From positions 4,171,646 to 4,235,645 of the forward strand of contig NW_006921537.1 in the NCBI RefSeq assembly GCF_000340215.1: a stretch of DNA of 64,000 nt. Reading direction: 5' to 3'. This document shows, one piece after another, positions 24,362 to 34,899 of this stretch. The position numbers and the translations under genes are program-made. Under the pieces are notes generated by a model that saw only the letters and a list, made by a program, of their open reading frames with translations, was not told the DNA's origin and did no database searches. Position 1 is the stretch's first letter. Each line of letters begins with the position of its first letter. This DNA comes from Pseudocercospora fijiensis CIRAD86. Lineage: Eukaryota > Ascomycota > Dothideomycetes > Mycosphaerellales > Mycosphaerellaceae.

Positions 24362-25624
24362 TCAAACGTCGAATTTCTTGCGCTTCCTCGTACAGTGCTG
24401 GAGAAGCGCGGTCTTTACGCTGTCATCCTGTTTGCTCTGTCGAGGATACCTGCTTCCAGGAGGCCAGTCCACGAATCGTACCGTGTCCGCTTTAATGCGC
24501 TTCATGTAGTCGAGGAATCGGTCATCGGTGCGATCGACACGTCGGCGTCCATGGAAATGGAGGTCCAAGGTTTGTAATTGAGAGTGATCGCCCAGATGTC
24601 GAAGTACCGACATTAGATGGTCGTCGTGAACGAAGCGACGCTCCTCATTAGTGCGCATGGCTGGATTGAGGCACGGAACGGCATCTTCCAGCATGAATGA
24701 GAGCTTGCGGATGAAGGCCATGTTGGTGGAGCCAACGGACTTCATGAAATAGCGCACGTTGAGAAAGCCGACTTCCCGCCATTCGCTTTCCCAGAAGGAT
24801 CCGTAGCGCTGCGTGCGGCGCTCAATGGCAAAGCTGTTCTCGGAGTAAAGTATGCTACGGCCTTCCTCCTATTGGAAAGTTAGCAGACGATCTCAATGCG
24901 TGTGATATATGTGCCGAATGTCGAGACGTACGTAGACTTGTCGGCAAGTTCTCAACAGTGCAGCAGAGCGGGAGAAATTGTCGGCCTGGGCGAAATTTAC
25001 TGATCGGGCGGTGACGAAAACGGTGCGATAGATGTCGTTCCTCAGCTCGGCTGGCAAATCCAGGAAGCCAGCATATCTATTCGTTTTCGATGCTGATCGG
25101 GCATTGAGTCTCGCCCATGTAGCTTGGGCCAGCTCATCACGCTTTGAAGGCGCAGTGGGAGCGCGCGGCAAACGGGCAAAGTTGTTCGGATCCAGATTGA
25201 TGGTCAATGGACCTTGGTGGTTCGGAGGCACATTGATGGTCAGGTGGATGGTCGTGCCTGCCGACGGCGGTAAGGGTGTCTGAGGGGTGTCGTCATCTGA
25301 CAGCGAGGAGTCGGAGAAGGATTCCAGGTGGCGGGACGGCAATGGGGCGGGTGGTGATGGGGACCTCTTCCGCTTTCGAGTGGGTGCGATGTGAATGCAG
25401 TCGTCGATTTCTTCTTCCTCAAAGTCGTCGTCGTCGTCGCTGATGGCGACTGCCGAATCCTCGAATGGCGACTGTCGGCGAATGCTGCGGCATTTGCGAA
25501 TTGCCCTGCCTTGGGCACTGCAGTCGAGGTTGAAGTCGCCGTCGCCGTCGCCCAGCTCAGAACTCGCGGCTCGGGGTGGCGGGATTGTGGTTCGCTTGGC
25601 CTTCTTGAAACTTCTGGGCGGCAT
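24362..25624 (-). CDS. F-box-like protein of unknown function, two exons
   Basis: The exons are 25,624-24,932 and 24,868-24,362 (399 aa). The 63-bp intron has GTACGT, a TGCTAAC branch and AATAG. The N-terminal half is low-complexity and charged: a basic start (MPPRSFKKAKR), an acidic DDDDDFEEEE run and a KRKRS cluster that could act as a nuclear signal. From about residue 180 it reads GFLDLPAELRNDIY, then LLRTCRQVYEEGRSILYSEN across the splice, the pattern of a large dothideomycete family with an F-box-like 'LPxELRxxIY' start. The C-terminal part (FIRKLSFML, LQTLDLHFHG) fits that family. Target and partners are unknown. It is the last unique gene before the transposon stack. Confidence 0.82.
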
Positions 25625-25849
25625 GGTGGAAGTGGTGTCGTGTGGTGTGGGTGTGGGTGTGGGGGACGAATTGGGGAAGAGGGAGAAGCTGGGAGGATGA
25701 GGGATTTATTCGATGCGGCGCCGGTTGCCAGGCAAGTCCTGTAGTGACAAGCTTTGCCTGACAGGAGCGGAAAGCACGGGTCATTCAGCGCGACGCGAAG
25801 TTGTGTGAAGTCACTTTGGGAACCATGCCACCTTGTGCTCTAGAGTCTA
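25625..25849. promoter_or_regulatory. Upstream region of the F-box-like gene, ending at the transposon edge
   Basis: This is 225 bp of normal composition with a GTGGGTGTG-rich tract (about 25,620-25,665). The TIR of the Harbinger-like element begins at 25,850, so any more distal promoter elements are now 33 kb away. Confidence 0.4.
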
Positions 25850-25892
25850 GACACCTTTTGCCGGCGGAAGAGGTGTTATAGACTGCTTACTA
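25850..25892 (+). repeat. Left terminal inverted repeat of the Harbinger-like element
   Basis: The first 28 bp match the other end exactly, and the rest (AGACTGCTTACTA) matches after a TGCA/TATA difference of the RIP kind. The outer 26 bp are themselves semi-palindromic (ACACCT...AGGTGT around GCCGGC), so each tip could form a hairpin. Confidence 0.9.
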
Positions 25893-26250
25893 TACGCTCG
25901 AAGAGGCAACCCCTAGACCTAATTTAGCTAGTTGTAAGCACTCTGCTTACTACAGTAGTACGCTATACACTATATATAGTATATAGCGCACTAGTCTAAT
26001 AAATAGTTAAATATAGTATAGCGGTAGTTATAGTTTACTAAATAAGAAGGTTATTAAGACCTCGTCTAAGGCTAAACTACGTCTTCTATAGCGCGTATAA
26101 TTAGGCTATTATTCTATCGCTTCTTTATAGCCTTCTTATAGCCTTCTTTTATAGTAGATAATACCGCTAAAATAGGCCTCTTTAGCGCTATTAACTATAT
26201 CTAACTTCTCGTAGTAAATACCGAGTTTCCGAGCTCCTATAGCTCCCTTA

Positions 26251-27180
26251 GAGGTACCGAGGCCATTAGTAGAAGATAAGAGTAGAACTAGGTAGACTAA
26301 TAACTCGGAGTAGTATATAGCGGTAGTAAAGGCTATTCTTTATACTCGTATAACCGATATAGGTAGAGCGATCGATATATTAGAAGTAGCGATTAAGGCG
26401 GCGATAACTTGAAAGCGACAGAAGCGTAGTCAAAGTAAGAAGAATAAGATCGCCTTAGTAAGGATAGCGGCTAACTTCGAGGCCTTATATAGTACTACTA
26501 GCTAGTAGAACTTAATAACGGCAAAATACTATTTAAACGTAAAAATATAGTATATATCGCTCGACCGTATAATAAAGAAGCTAGAAGATAAGTAGTAGCC
26601 TATATTTAACGTTAAAGAGAGCGATAATAGTACTAGTAAGGAAGAAGATAAATCTAGTTCTATATAGGCGGAGATATATACCTAGTACGAGATACGAGTT
26701 ACTTAAGAGGCTATAAAGGCAGAGGCAATAGATATCGCGCGCTAGGTAGAAATAGACGCTGCTACGAGCTATTATAATAAGTATAATATACTAAGTTTAT
26801 AGTCGAAGAAGTAGTATATAGCGGAGTCTAGACGCTAATTAGTACTTTATTAAGTAGTAGGAGATGTCTAATAGTCTAGTAATTAGTAAAGATAAGGGCC
26901 CGGAGTAGAACAATAGTAATAATAAGATTAGTACTAGTAATAGTATAACTAGTAAGGATAGAAATAATAATAAAGATACGCCTAGTTACGAAGAAAAAGA
27001 GCTAGAGGTTAATAAAGAAATAGAACGAGAGCGCTAACGTATATAAGACCTTATAGCTATACTACCGCTACGTAATAGAAGTAGAAGACCGTTAACTAAA
27101 GGTCTAAGCTTTAATAATAGTACTACTAATAGTACTAGTCGAAGTGCTATATTAGTAGTATTATATACGGTCTCTCGGCG
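26251..27180 (+). pseudogene. Degraded left-arm gene of the Harbinger-like element (function unknown)
   Basis: In one plus frame the sequence from 26,251 stays readable for about 200 codons, interrupted almost only by TAG or TAA where Gln would fit. It reads VKAILYTRITDIGRAIDILE, then a basic K-R-x-K-R-S-x-S-K-K-N-K patch and LVRIAANFEALY. A second readable frame (from about 26,869) is Asn/Ser-rich and ends in a charged helix (KELEVNKEIERER). In PIF/Harbinger elements the second gene encodes a Myb/SANT-like DNA-binding protein, and this position and the basic patch would suit it, but I cannot see the Myb motif. The original start is not identifiable. Confidence 0.4.
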
Positions 27181-27451
27181 GTTATTAACTCTAGTAATAC
27201 TAGGTTCTTATAGCTCTATAACTCTATCTAGCGGTCGTAAATAACGAGACTTAGCCTTATAAAGTAGACGTACTTAAGGCAAGTCTCGCGGTAGAGCTTT
27301 TAACGATACCTTAAGATAATAAGACTATAATATACGCTTATAAGCTAGCGAGTTGTTTACTATAATAATATAGAAGTTAGAGCGAGATATAGTACGAGAA
27401 GACGCTACTTCTAATAGACTAGAAGTAGATATAGAAAATAGGGTAGTAATA

Positions 27452-30400
27452 GATAGATAGATAGATAGATATTTCATTTGCCTATTGTAGTGCCTTTCGG
27501 CCTATACAGGTCTGTTTCTATGTATTATTTTAGGTAGGAAACCAACTTAGTTAGTAAAAACCTCCCTCCTATCCTATTTATAAGTATTAATCTTCCTCGT
27601 TTCCTTGTTTTCCTTCCTCTAGGGTATACTAGTGTTATAGTTGTTACCCTCTAACTACCTTGCCTACTACCCTGCCCTTCTTTCCCCCTCTTCTTCCCTC
27701 CTTCTTATCTACTCCTTAGTTTCCCTTGCTAGTGCGAATTGTTATACGAATCCCTATTTAATAATCTACTTTACTATCCTCTTTAGGTCTTCCTTACTCT
27801 AGATTAGCTTGTCGTATTCCCTTTCTATTGCTTTTAGTCTCTAATCGCTTCTGCCTTCTAACTATTAAGGGCAGACTAGTAGCATATACTTAGGGTTCTA
27901 AGATTAGTAGCTATATTAGTAAGCTCTGCTTTCAATTCCTAGGACGTTTCTTCTAAATAGGTAAGATCTAAGTCTAATATATTTAGATCTGATTTAGATA
28001 GCTAGGCTTGCCTCGGCCCTATTTAGGTCCTTATAGAGCTAGTAGTTGTGTTAACTAAATTTGATTAGTGCCTTTAGGGTTCCTAGTCTGATTTGTGTTT
28101 TGTTCTATTCCTACTCCTATAGGTATCTAGCAATTGATTCTGCTAGGCTTTGTTTCTCTCCCTTTAGCTTGTCTTCCTTTAGCCTTATATTTAATCCCTA
28201 AAGCTCTTTCTCTAGCATTTCTCTTATTAAGACTCTATATTGCTCTAGGTCTTTGACTTTCTAAGGAGTTATTTATAGTCTATCTCGCCTCCTAGTCCTA
28301 ATACACTAGGCTTTTATCTTGTCTAGTGCCTTTTGGATAGTCTGTTAGGCTAAGTATTCTATTATCTTTGCTGTATATTAGTGTCTTAGTCCCTTAAAGT
28401 ATTGTTTGACTAGTAGGATCCCTAATTCTATTTCTACTACCCTTATTAGTATAGTTTTATATGCTCCTAGGATTTTCTTTAGGCTTTAGGTTTAGGACCT
28501 GCTAACTAGTTGCTTAATCCTCTTTAGTGTTTTCTCCTAGGCTGTCTATATCTATGCTCTATATAGCATTGCTAGCTTAACAATTGCTTTATATATAACT
28601 TTAGCTTTCTCGAATATAGCCCCCTATATAGAGGCTATAAGCCTATTAATAGATTGTATATTAGCATCTACCCTCTGCTTTACCTTCTTTACTTATAGTC
28701 CCTAATTCAGTTTTGGATCTAGCTAGATCCCTAGTACCCTAAGCTCTGCTAATAGTTAGGTTTTAAAGCCTTAGATAGTGATTGATTGCTTTATATTATA
28801 GGTTGATTTAGCCTTGCTAAAGTAGATAAGCTAGTACTTTTCTAGGGCGAATTTTGCTCTATACCTCCTTATCTATTTTTTATACTCCTAGTGCTTCTCT
28901 TCTAGGATCTTATAGTTAGTTTCTATTGTCTTAGACTAGGCTAGGATATTTGTATTATCTACAAATCCTAATGCTAATGTGTTTTTTGATTCTAGGAGTA
29001 GGAGTAGGTCTACTATAAAGATAAGGAAGAGGATTAGGGAGAGTATTAATCCTTAGGGGATTCCCTTTTTAGTTAGTATTAGGTCTGATTTGAATTTGCC
29101 TAGAATAAGCTATATTAATCTTTCCTATAGGAAGGACTAGACAAATTAGACTATCTAGTTTAGTATAGCTTTCTGTTTAAGTATATATAGGAGCCTTTTA
29201 TAGGAGATATTGTTAAAGGCTCCTAAGATATTAAGGGAGAGGAGGGTTGCTACCTAGTTTTAACTATAGTGCTAGATATGCTTAATCTGTTCTATAATTA
29301 GTTCTATAGCTATTAGTGTTAACCTCTTCTTTCTTCCTCCTATTTAGCCTTTAGGAAGGATGTTCCTTTCCTCGGTAAAGGTTGTTAGCCTTTTAGCGAC
29401 AATTTTTTCTAGCACCTTGCCTATTATATTAAGTAGGGCTATTAGTCTATAGGCCTTAAGCTATATATAGTCTTCCTTCTAGGGCTTCCTTAGCACTACT
29501 GTTAAGGACTTCCTAAATAGTCTTAGGTAGTGTCCTAGTGCTAGGCTTTATAAAAAGATATTAGCTAGTACTAGGGCTAGCCCCTTCCTATATGCTTTTA
29601 GAAGTTTATTATAGATCTTGTCTTCTCTTAGTGCCTTATTGCCTAGAATTTTCTTTAGGATCCTTTTAATAGTTTCGGGTTTGACCTAGGTATCTCTTAG
29701 TATACCTAGTAGTAGAGTCTCTTATTCTTTCTCCTTTATATCTAATAGGTCTACTTATACTTTTCTATAGAAGAAGTGTTAGCCTAGGGCTTTTGCTTTC
29801 CCTTCTATTATAGTCTATATTTGTCCTTGTTAGTCTATAATATCCGGGAATTGTAGTAGTATATCCTTGTCTTATTTAGGTCTCCTTGCCTATTTAGCTA
29901 TCCTCTATATCTCCTCTAGTTTCTTTGTAATTATTCCTATTGTAGATCTCTATTCTTATATCTTATCTTTCTTAATCTAGATCTTCTTTTCCTAGTAGGC
30001 TTTGTTATAGTTGTCCTATACTTCCTAGGTATAGGTTTATGTCTACTACCTCCTAGCCTTCCTTACTACTTTAACCTTCCTTATATACTTACTAGTCTAG
30101 TATAGTTGCTAGTATAGTAAATGTTTCTTTACTAGGGTATGCTTTCTAGCTACCTGTTTTAGGATTCCTATTAGTTCTTCTACTGCCTTATTAATATCCT
30201 CTAGCCTTAGTAGGTGTTTTGTTAAGAGTTCCTCTAGTTTTAGGTCCCTTTCTAGTTCCTCCTTAATCCTACCCTATTAGGCACCTTTCTAGTTAAGCTT
30301 CTCCTCTAGTTCCCTTTCCTAATTAGCTTAGACATTTAGCTCAATCTGTACCGGGAAGTAGTCTAATAATTCTTCTAGTTCCTAGTTGACCCTGTATCTT

Positions 30401-32327
30401 ATAATCCTGTTCCTAATCTAATATAATATAAAGTATAGGTCTAGTATGCTACTGCTTCCTCTTACCTCCTAAGTAATTAGTCCCTTTAGGGTAACAATTT
30501 CTATTCCTTCCCTCTCTAATATATTAATCAGTCTTCCTACTAGGAAGTAGTAAGCTAGGGTAAAGTCTAAGCCCTAGAGGGGGTAGTAGAGGTTGAAATC
30601 CCTAAGTAGGATTTAGTAGGTGTTCCCCTAGATAACTCTAGGTAGTCTTTCTAGGGTTTTCAGTTAGGTACTACTTCTTAAGTCTAGTAGTAGGTTATAT
30701 ATATAGTAGACTTAGAGTGTACCTTAGGATGTCTCTACTTAAACTAATGTTAGGTCCCTATCCTCCTATAGTATAGCCTACTAGGTTTCTGTATCTATCT
30801 CCTTACTAATATAGATATATGTCCTTAGGGCTCTCTAGTTATAGATAATTAGGTAGTATCTTAGGTCTTTAACTGTTACTAGTCTCTTTATATATAGGTT
30901 AAGCTAGGGCTCTTAGATTGCAATAATGTAATATTCTTTTAGGTTTAGTGCTTAAAGGAAGCTCCTCTATACCTTGTCTTTACTCTTGTTGACATTATAC
31001 TATATAATATTTAGTAATATTGCAATGTTTATTAGGTTTTATCTATATTATTTCCCTATAAGTTTTCCTTTAGTCTTCCCTTACTTTAGACTAACATTTA
31101 ACTAAGCTTTGTCTGCCCTGCTTCCTTTCCTACAATATTAAGGTATCTTAGTCTCCCTAGTTGCTAGTAACTCTCTTATGCTAGTAAGGCCCTAAATATG
31201 AACCTATTATCTTACCTAGACCTCTTTTATAGCACTTAGCTAGGTTGCTTCTGCACCTAGCTACCCTAGCTTATTGTGTATCTTTTTAGTATATTGATTC
31301 TAGCTTCCTTTGCCTTCCTAGCTACCTATATTCTTACTAGGCATTCCTTCGCCTAAGAGGGGTGTCTTTTAGTATAGTATATATATCTTGCTTCTCCCTT
31401 ATATGCTTTGCATTCTTTAACCTAGTAATCCCCTATATAATAGGAGCAGGTATTAGTTGTCTTTATACACTTAGCTGCTAAGTGTCTATAGTATTAATAT
31501 TTAAAGCACTGCATTATCCTATAGTTGCTTCTATATATCTCTGTTTCTAATCTTTCAAAGTCCTAGAACAACCCTTAGTCTAGTACTATATTAGCTTGCT
31601 CTGTACTCCCTACCTAGATAATTAGGGACGACTGCTTCTTAGTCTCTTCGATTTTCCTTTTAATCTATGCTACTTTTGTAATACATTGCGTATAGCTATA
31701 GCTTGGTTTTGTCTCTATAGGCTCTTAATATCCTGTTCTTCCTTAAAGCTTCTTATTATACTATAGGCTATAATTATAAATTGCTGTTAGGAGACCTTTG
31801 CTGTTTTCCCTATCTTAGTTGTCTATTCTTTTTATGTTTCTAGCTTCTTTTTGTCCTGCTCTTATACTATAAACAGCTTAATTACCCCTTTACCTTCGTT
31901 CCTAGCCCTAATTACCTCTTTAACTGCAATTCTTTCTATAATCTCTTTCCCTATAAGTCCTTAGATTTCCTTTTGCTCCTATAGGTCCGTAATATAGACT
32001 CTAACTACTGTCCTTAGGGGTTTTAGCGCCTCCTAACTAGCTACTACTACCTAGGTACGGTAGTTTAGGCTTGTCTCCTATTGTTTCTTCGTAATCTTTG
32101 CTGCGACTATATTAGCTACCTTTGTAATTACGTAGCTTGCCTAGTTGTAGATTGCTTTTAGTCCTCTAAGGAGTTCTAAGATTATTATCCTATATGCCCT
32201 CTTAGGGGTTCTTCTATCTTCCGCCTTTAGCACCTCCTCTGCCCTAGCATATAGTGCTTTCTATTCGTCCTCCCTTCCCTCTTAACTGTCTTCCCTTCGT
32301 CTCTAATTGTTCGCTGCCATTTTTCCT
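27452..32327 (-). mobile_element. Non-LTR retrotransposon (Tad/I-like LINE), copy L1
   Basis: A 15-bp target duplication, AATAGGGTAGTAATA, flanks it (27,437-27,451 and 32,328-32,342). The minus strand runs from an ATGGCAGCGAACAA start region at 32,317 to a 3' tail of TAGA/TATC tetranucleotide units (27,452-27,474) instead of poly(A). It encodes the same two genes as copy L2. The RT catalytic box reads F-V-D-N near 28,955, one TpG-to-TpA step from FVDD. RIP stops run throughout. It sits in the left arm of the Harbinger-like element. Confidence 0.92.
28200..30900 (-). pseudogene. LINE L1 endonuclease/reverse transcriptase remnant
   Basis: The reverse complement is collinear with the ORF2 region of copy L2 (about 51,900-54,900), including the RT block with G-F-V-D-N-T-N at about 28,950-28,972 and the preceding GIP-G-S-T-L block near 29,050-29,080. 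Stops appear at the same Gln and Trp positions in both copies, plus others private to each. It is inactive. Confidence 0.75.
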
Positions 32328-32858
32328 AATAGGGTAGTAATACTAGTAAAGCGACGAAGGCTCGTAATAGAAGAAGATATTAATAGGATATAAGAGGACT
32401 TTAAGGCCTTTAAGAAGGAGGTATAGGTAGAGCTAAATATAGTTAAGAACGAGGTCTCTTTATTGTCTATAACTATGTCTTCGGTCCGGAGTACTAGCGA
32501 TAATACTAATAGTATACTAAAGACGCTTTTATTAGCGTAAGGCATATAATTTAATCCTTTCGTAGCCCTAGCGATACCGGGTATTCTTACGGATAGAGGT
32601 ACTAATAATATAGCGGTAGACTCGGAGTTTCCGGATCTAGAAATAGCGTTCTTCGATTAGCCTAATTAGTAACTTTAAGTAAGATTTAGGTTATAGCGTC
32701 GGCGCCTATTATAATACTAATTCTTAGACCCCGTAGTAGTTCGGTTTCCGAACTACTAAACGTATATAGTTTGGTTTCTTAGCGGCGAACTAGCTCCCTA
32801 GTTCCGGTTTAGTTTTTTCGAACTATATAGATTCCTAGTTTGAACTAGAGACTATATT

Positions 32859-33135
32859 AGTTTTACTATAAGGACACTCTTATTCGACTACCGGCTACGA
32901 TTGCCGGCTATAATAGTAACTATATTATATTTACTACGCTCTTTTGCCGTTGCTAGGGCGTAGTTTTACTATAAGGACACTCCTATTCGACTACCGGCTA
33001 CGATTGCCGGCTATAATAGTTACTAGGTTATATTTACTACGCTCTATTGCCGTTACTAGGGTATAGTTGCCGTTGCCGGGGCGTAGTTGCCGTTACTAGG
33101 GCGCAGTTACCGTTGCTAGGGCGTAGTTGCCGTAG
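32859..33135. repeat. 5' minisatellites of the hAT element
   Basis: A ~101-bp unit beginning TTTTACTATAAGGACACTC occurs twice (32,859 and 32,960). It is followed by several ~18-bp units of the type GCCGTTGCTAGGGCGTAGTT. The inner copy has the same arrays at about 47,755-48,065 in reverse. Subterminal arrays of this kind are often transposase-binding regions in hAT elements; that role here is inference. Confidence 0.75.
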
Positions 33136-33289
33136 TTGCGAAAGCTTACCTATATAACGTTACGTAGGCGGCAACAATTAGGGCTTCGCGATATTCTTAT
33201 ACCTTTTAAATTCTTCCTTTATATCTATACCGATAACAACTACTATACGCTACGCCCCCGCCCCTTTTCCTTATAATAGTAAGAGAGAA

Positions 33290-33700
33290 GCGCGCTACGC
33301 GCTAAATAGAAGATAGAACTAAAGACCGCGAGTTTATTTTGCCTAAACGTCTAACTAAAAAGCGTAAGACTAAAGAGGAGTACTCTACGAAGAAGAATTC
33401 CGTACGAGACCGCGAGAGAAAGGATAAGATAGATAAGGATAAAAGAGCTAAGGATAAGAGAAGAAAGGCGCGGAATAAGGCATTCTATCGATAGCTAGCG
33501 CCTATAGAAAAAAGTAAAGGTTAGAATAAGAAGACAACCTAAGAGAAGGCTAAGAGGAGGAAAGAATTGCGGCTAGTTTTCGAGCGTAAAGTTCTAGTAG
33601 CGTAAGTTAATCTAGCTAGCGGCCGTAGCTAGCAGCCGTAGCCGGTAGCTATAGCCGGTATATTTTTCTTTAAGACGTTAACTAATAGCATTTAGACCTA
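33290..33700 (+). pseudogene. Lys/Arg-rich frame near the 5' end of the outer hAT copy
   Basis: One plus frame reads a strongly basic stretch with few interruptions: FILPKRLTKKRKTKEEYSTK, then RKDKIDKDKRAKDKRRKARN. The inner copy has the matching sequence at about 47,280-47,600 on the minus strand. It could be a nuclear-localised N-terminus of the hAT transposase or a separate small protein. No domain is recognised. It lies after the 5' minisatellites and ends near a cluster of GCCGG repeats. Confidence 0.4.
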
Positions 33701-34899
33701 TAGCCGCTACCTCTATCGATACGACCGATAGTAACAGAGATATTTAGATAGCCGAGAACAATAATACTAAAGTTTAGGATGCCGCGATAGAGCTTAATAC
33801 TAAGAATAAAGGAACTAAAAAAAGCGAGGAGATACCCTACGTCGATCTAGTAATAGGTATAGTTTTAGGGCCTAACGCTATAGACGATAAGCGCTAGGAG
33901 TAGATCGAGTATAGTTAAAGAGACGAGATACTAATAAAGGGCTAAGGTATAAGTCCTATTAATCTAGAAAATTATAGTTAAAGCTACTACGCAAAGCTAG
34001 TAAGGATTAGAATCGAGACTAGTCGTCTTTATATCCTCGATATAGAGTAGAAGTTTCTTTATTAGTATTAGAGCGAAGCCTTTATATCTATAAAGACAAA
34101 GTAGCTTACGATTAATACGATCGGGGCTAGGTATCTAGGGACGGTAGAAGTATTACTATAGGAGGAAGGGATATAGGTAATTATTCTATACTCGGTATAT
34201 ATAGCCGGCGTTCGTAGCCGGTAGATACTAATAGTTAAATAGAAAGCGTTTCTCGAAGGCAGAGTGCTACTACTATATAAAATCTTTACTAAGGTAGAGA
34301 GGGCTTATATCCGGAATCTAAGCTACTAGTAGGATAGGTTAGCGTTAGAATTCTCTAAATCTCTATATAAGCCTCCGAAGGATTACCTATTTTAGCGATA
34401 TAGCTTTATATCGACTACTCCGTAGGTACCCGAAGAAGCTCGAGCGCTCTTTAAGGTCTTTACTAAGAAGCGGAAGGAGTTCGAGGATTAGGATTAGTTA
34501 ATAGAGCTATTAGTTAGTCTTAGGTTTCGTAGTTAGACTCGGCCTAAGCATTTGCTTATCGAGTATCTTATACCGAAAGAGGATAGATTAAGACTAAAAA
34601 CGAGCTTAGATTCGTTAGGTATAGTAGCTCGGTTCTATTAGTAGGAGAGAGCCGCCGTATAGAAGGCAAAATTTAGGTAGTTAGAGTAGCTAGGAAAGAA
34701 ATTCTAGTAGTTAGGCTAGCTAGGGTAGCTAGGAAAAAAAATCTAGCAGTTAGGTAGCTAGGAAACAAAAAAAAGGTAGCTAGCTATTTACTACCTAGCT
34801 ATTCCTAACGATACGATACTATAAAAGAAAGGGTGTATCCCTATAGCTACTAGTATACATCTACTACTCCTAAGTCCTTACCTTACCGTACGAAACCCT

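Noticed and set aside
32303..32545. 80-codon minus-strand open frame
   Set aside because: It spans the Harbinger/LINE junction and the target duplication; only its last few codons are LINE sequence.
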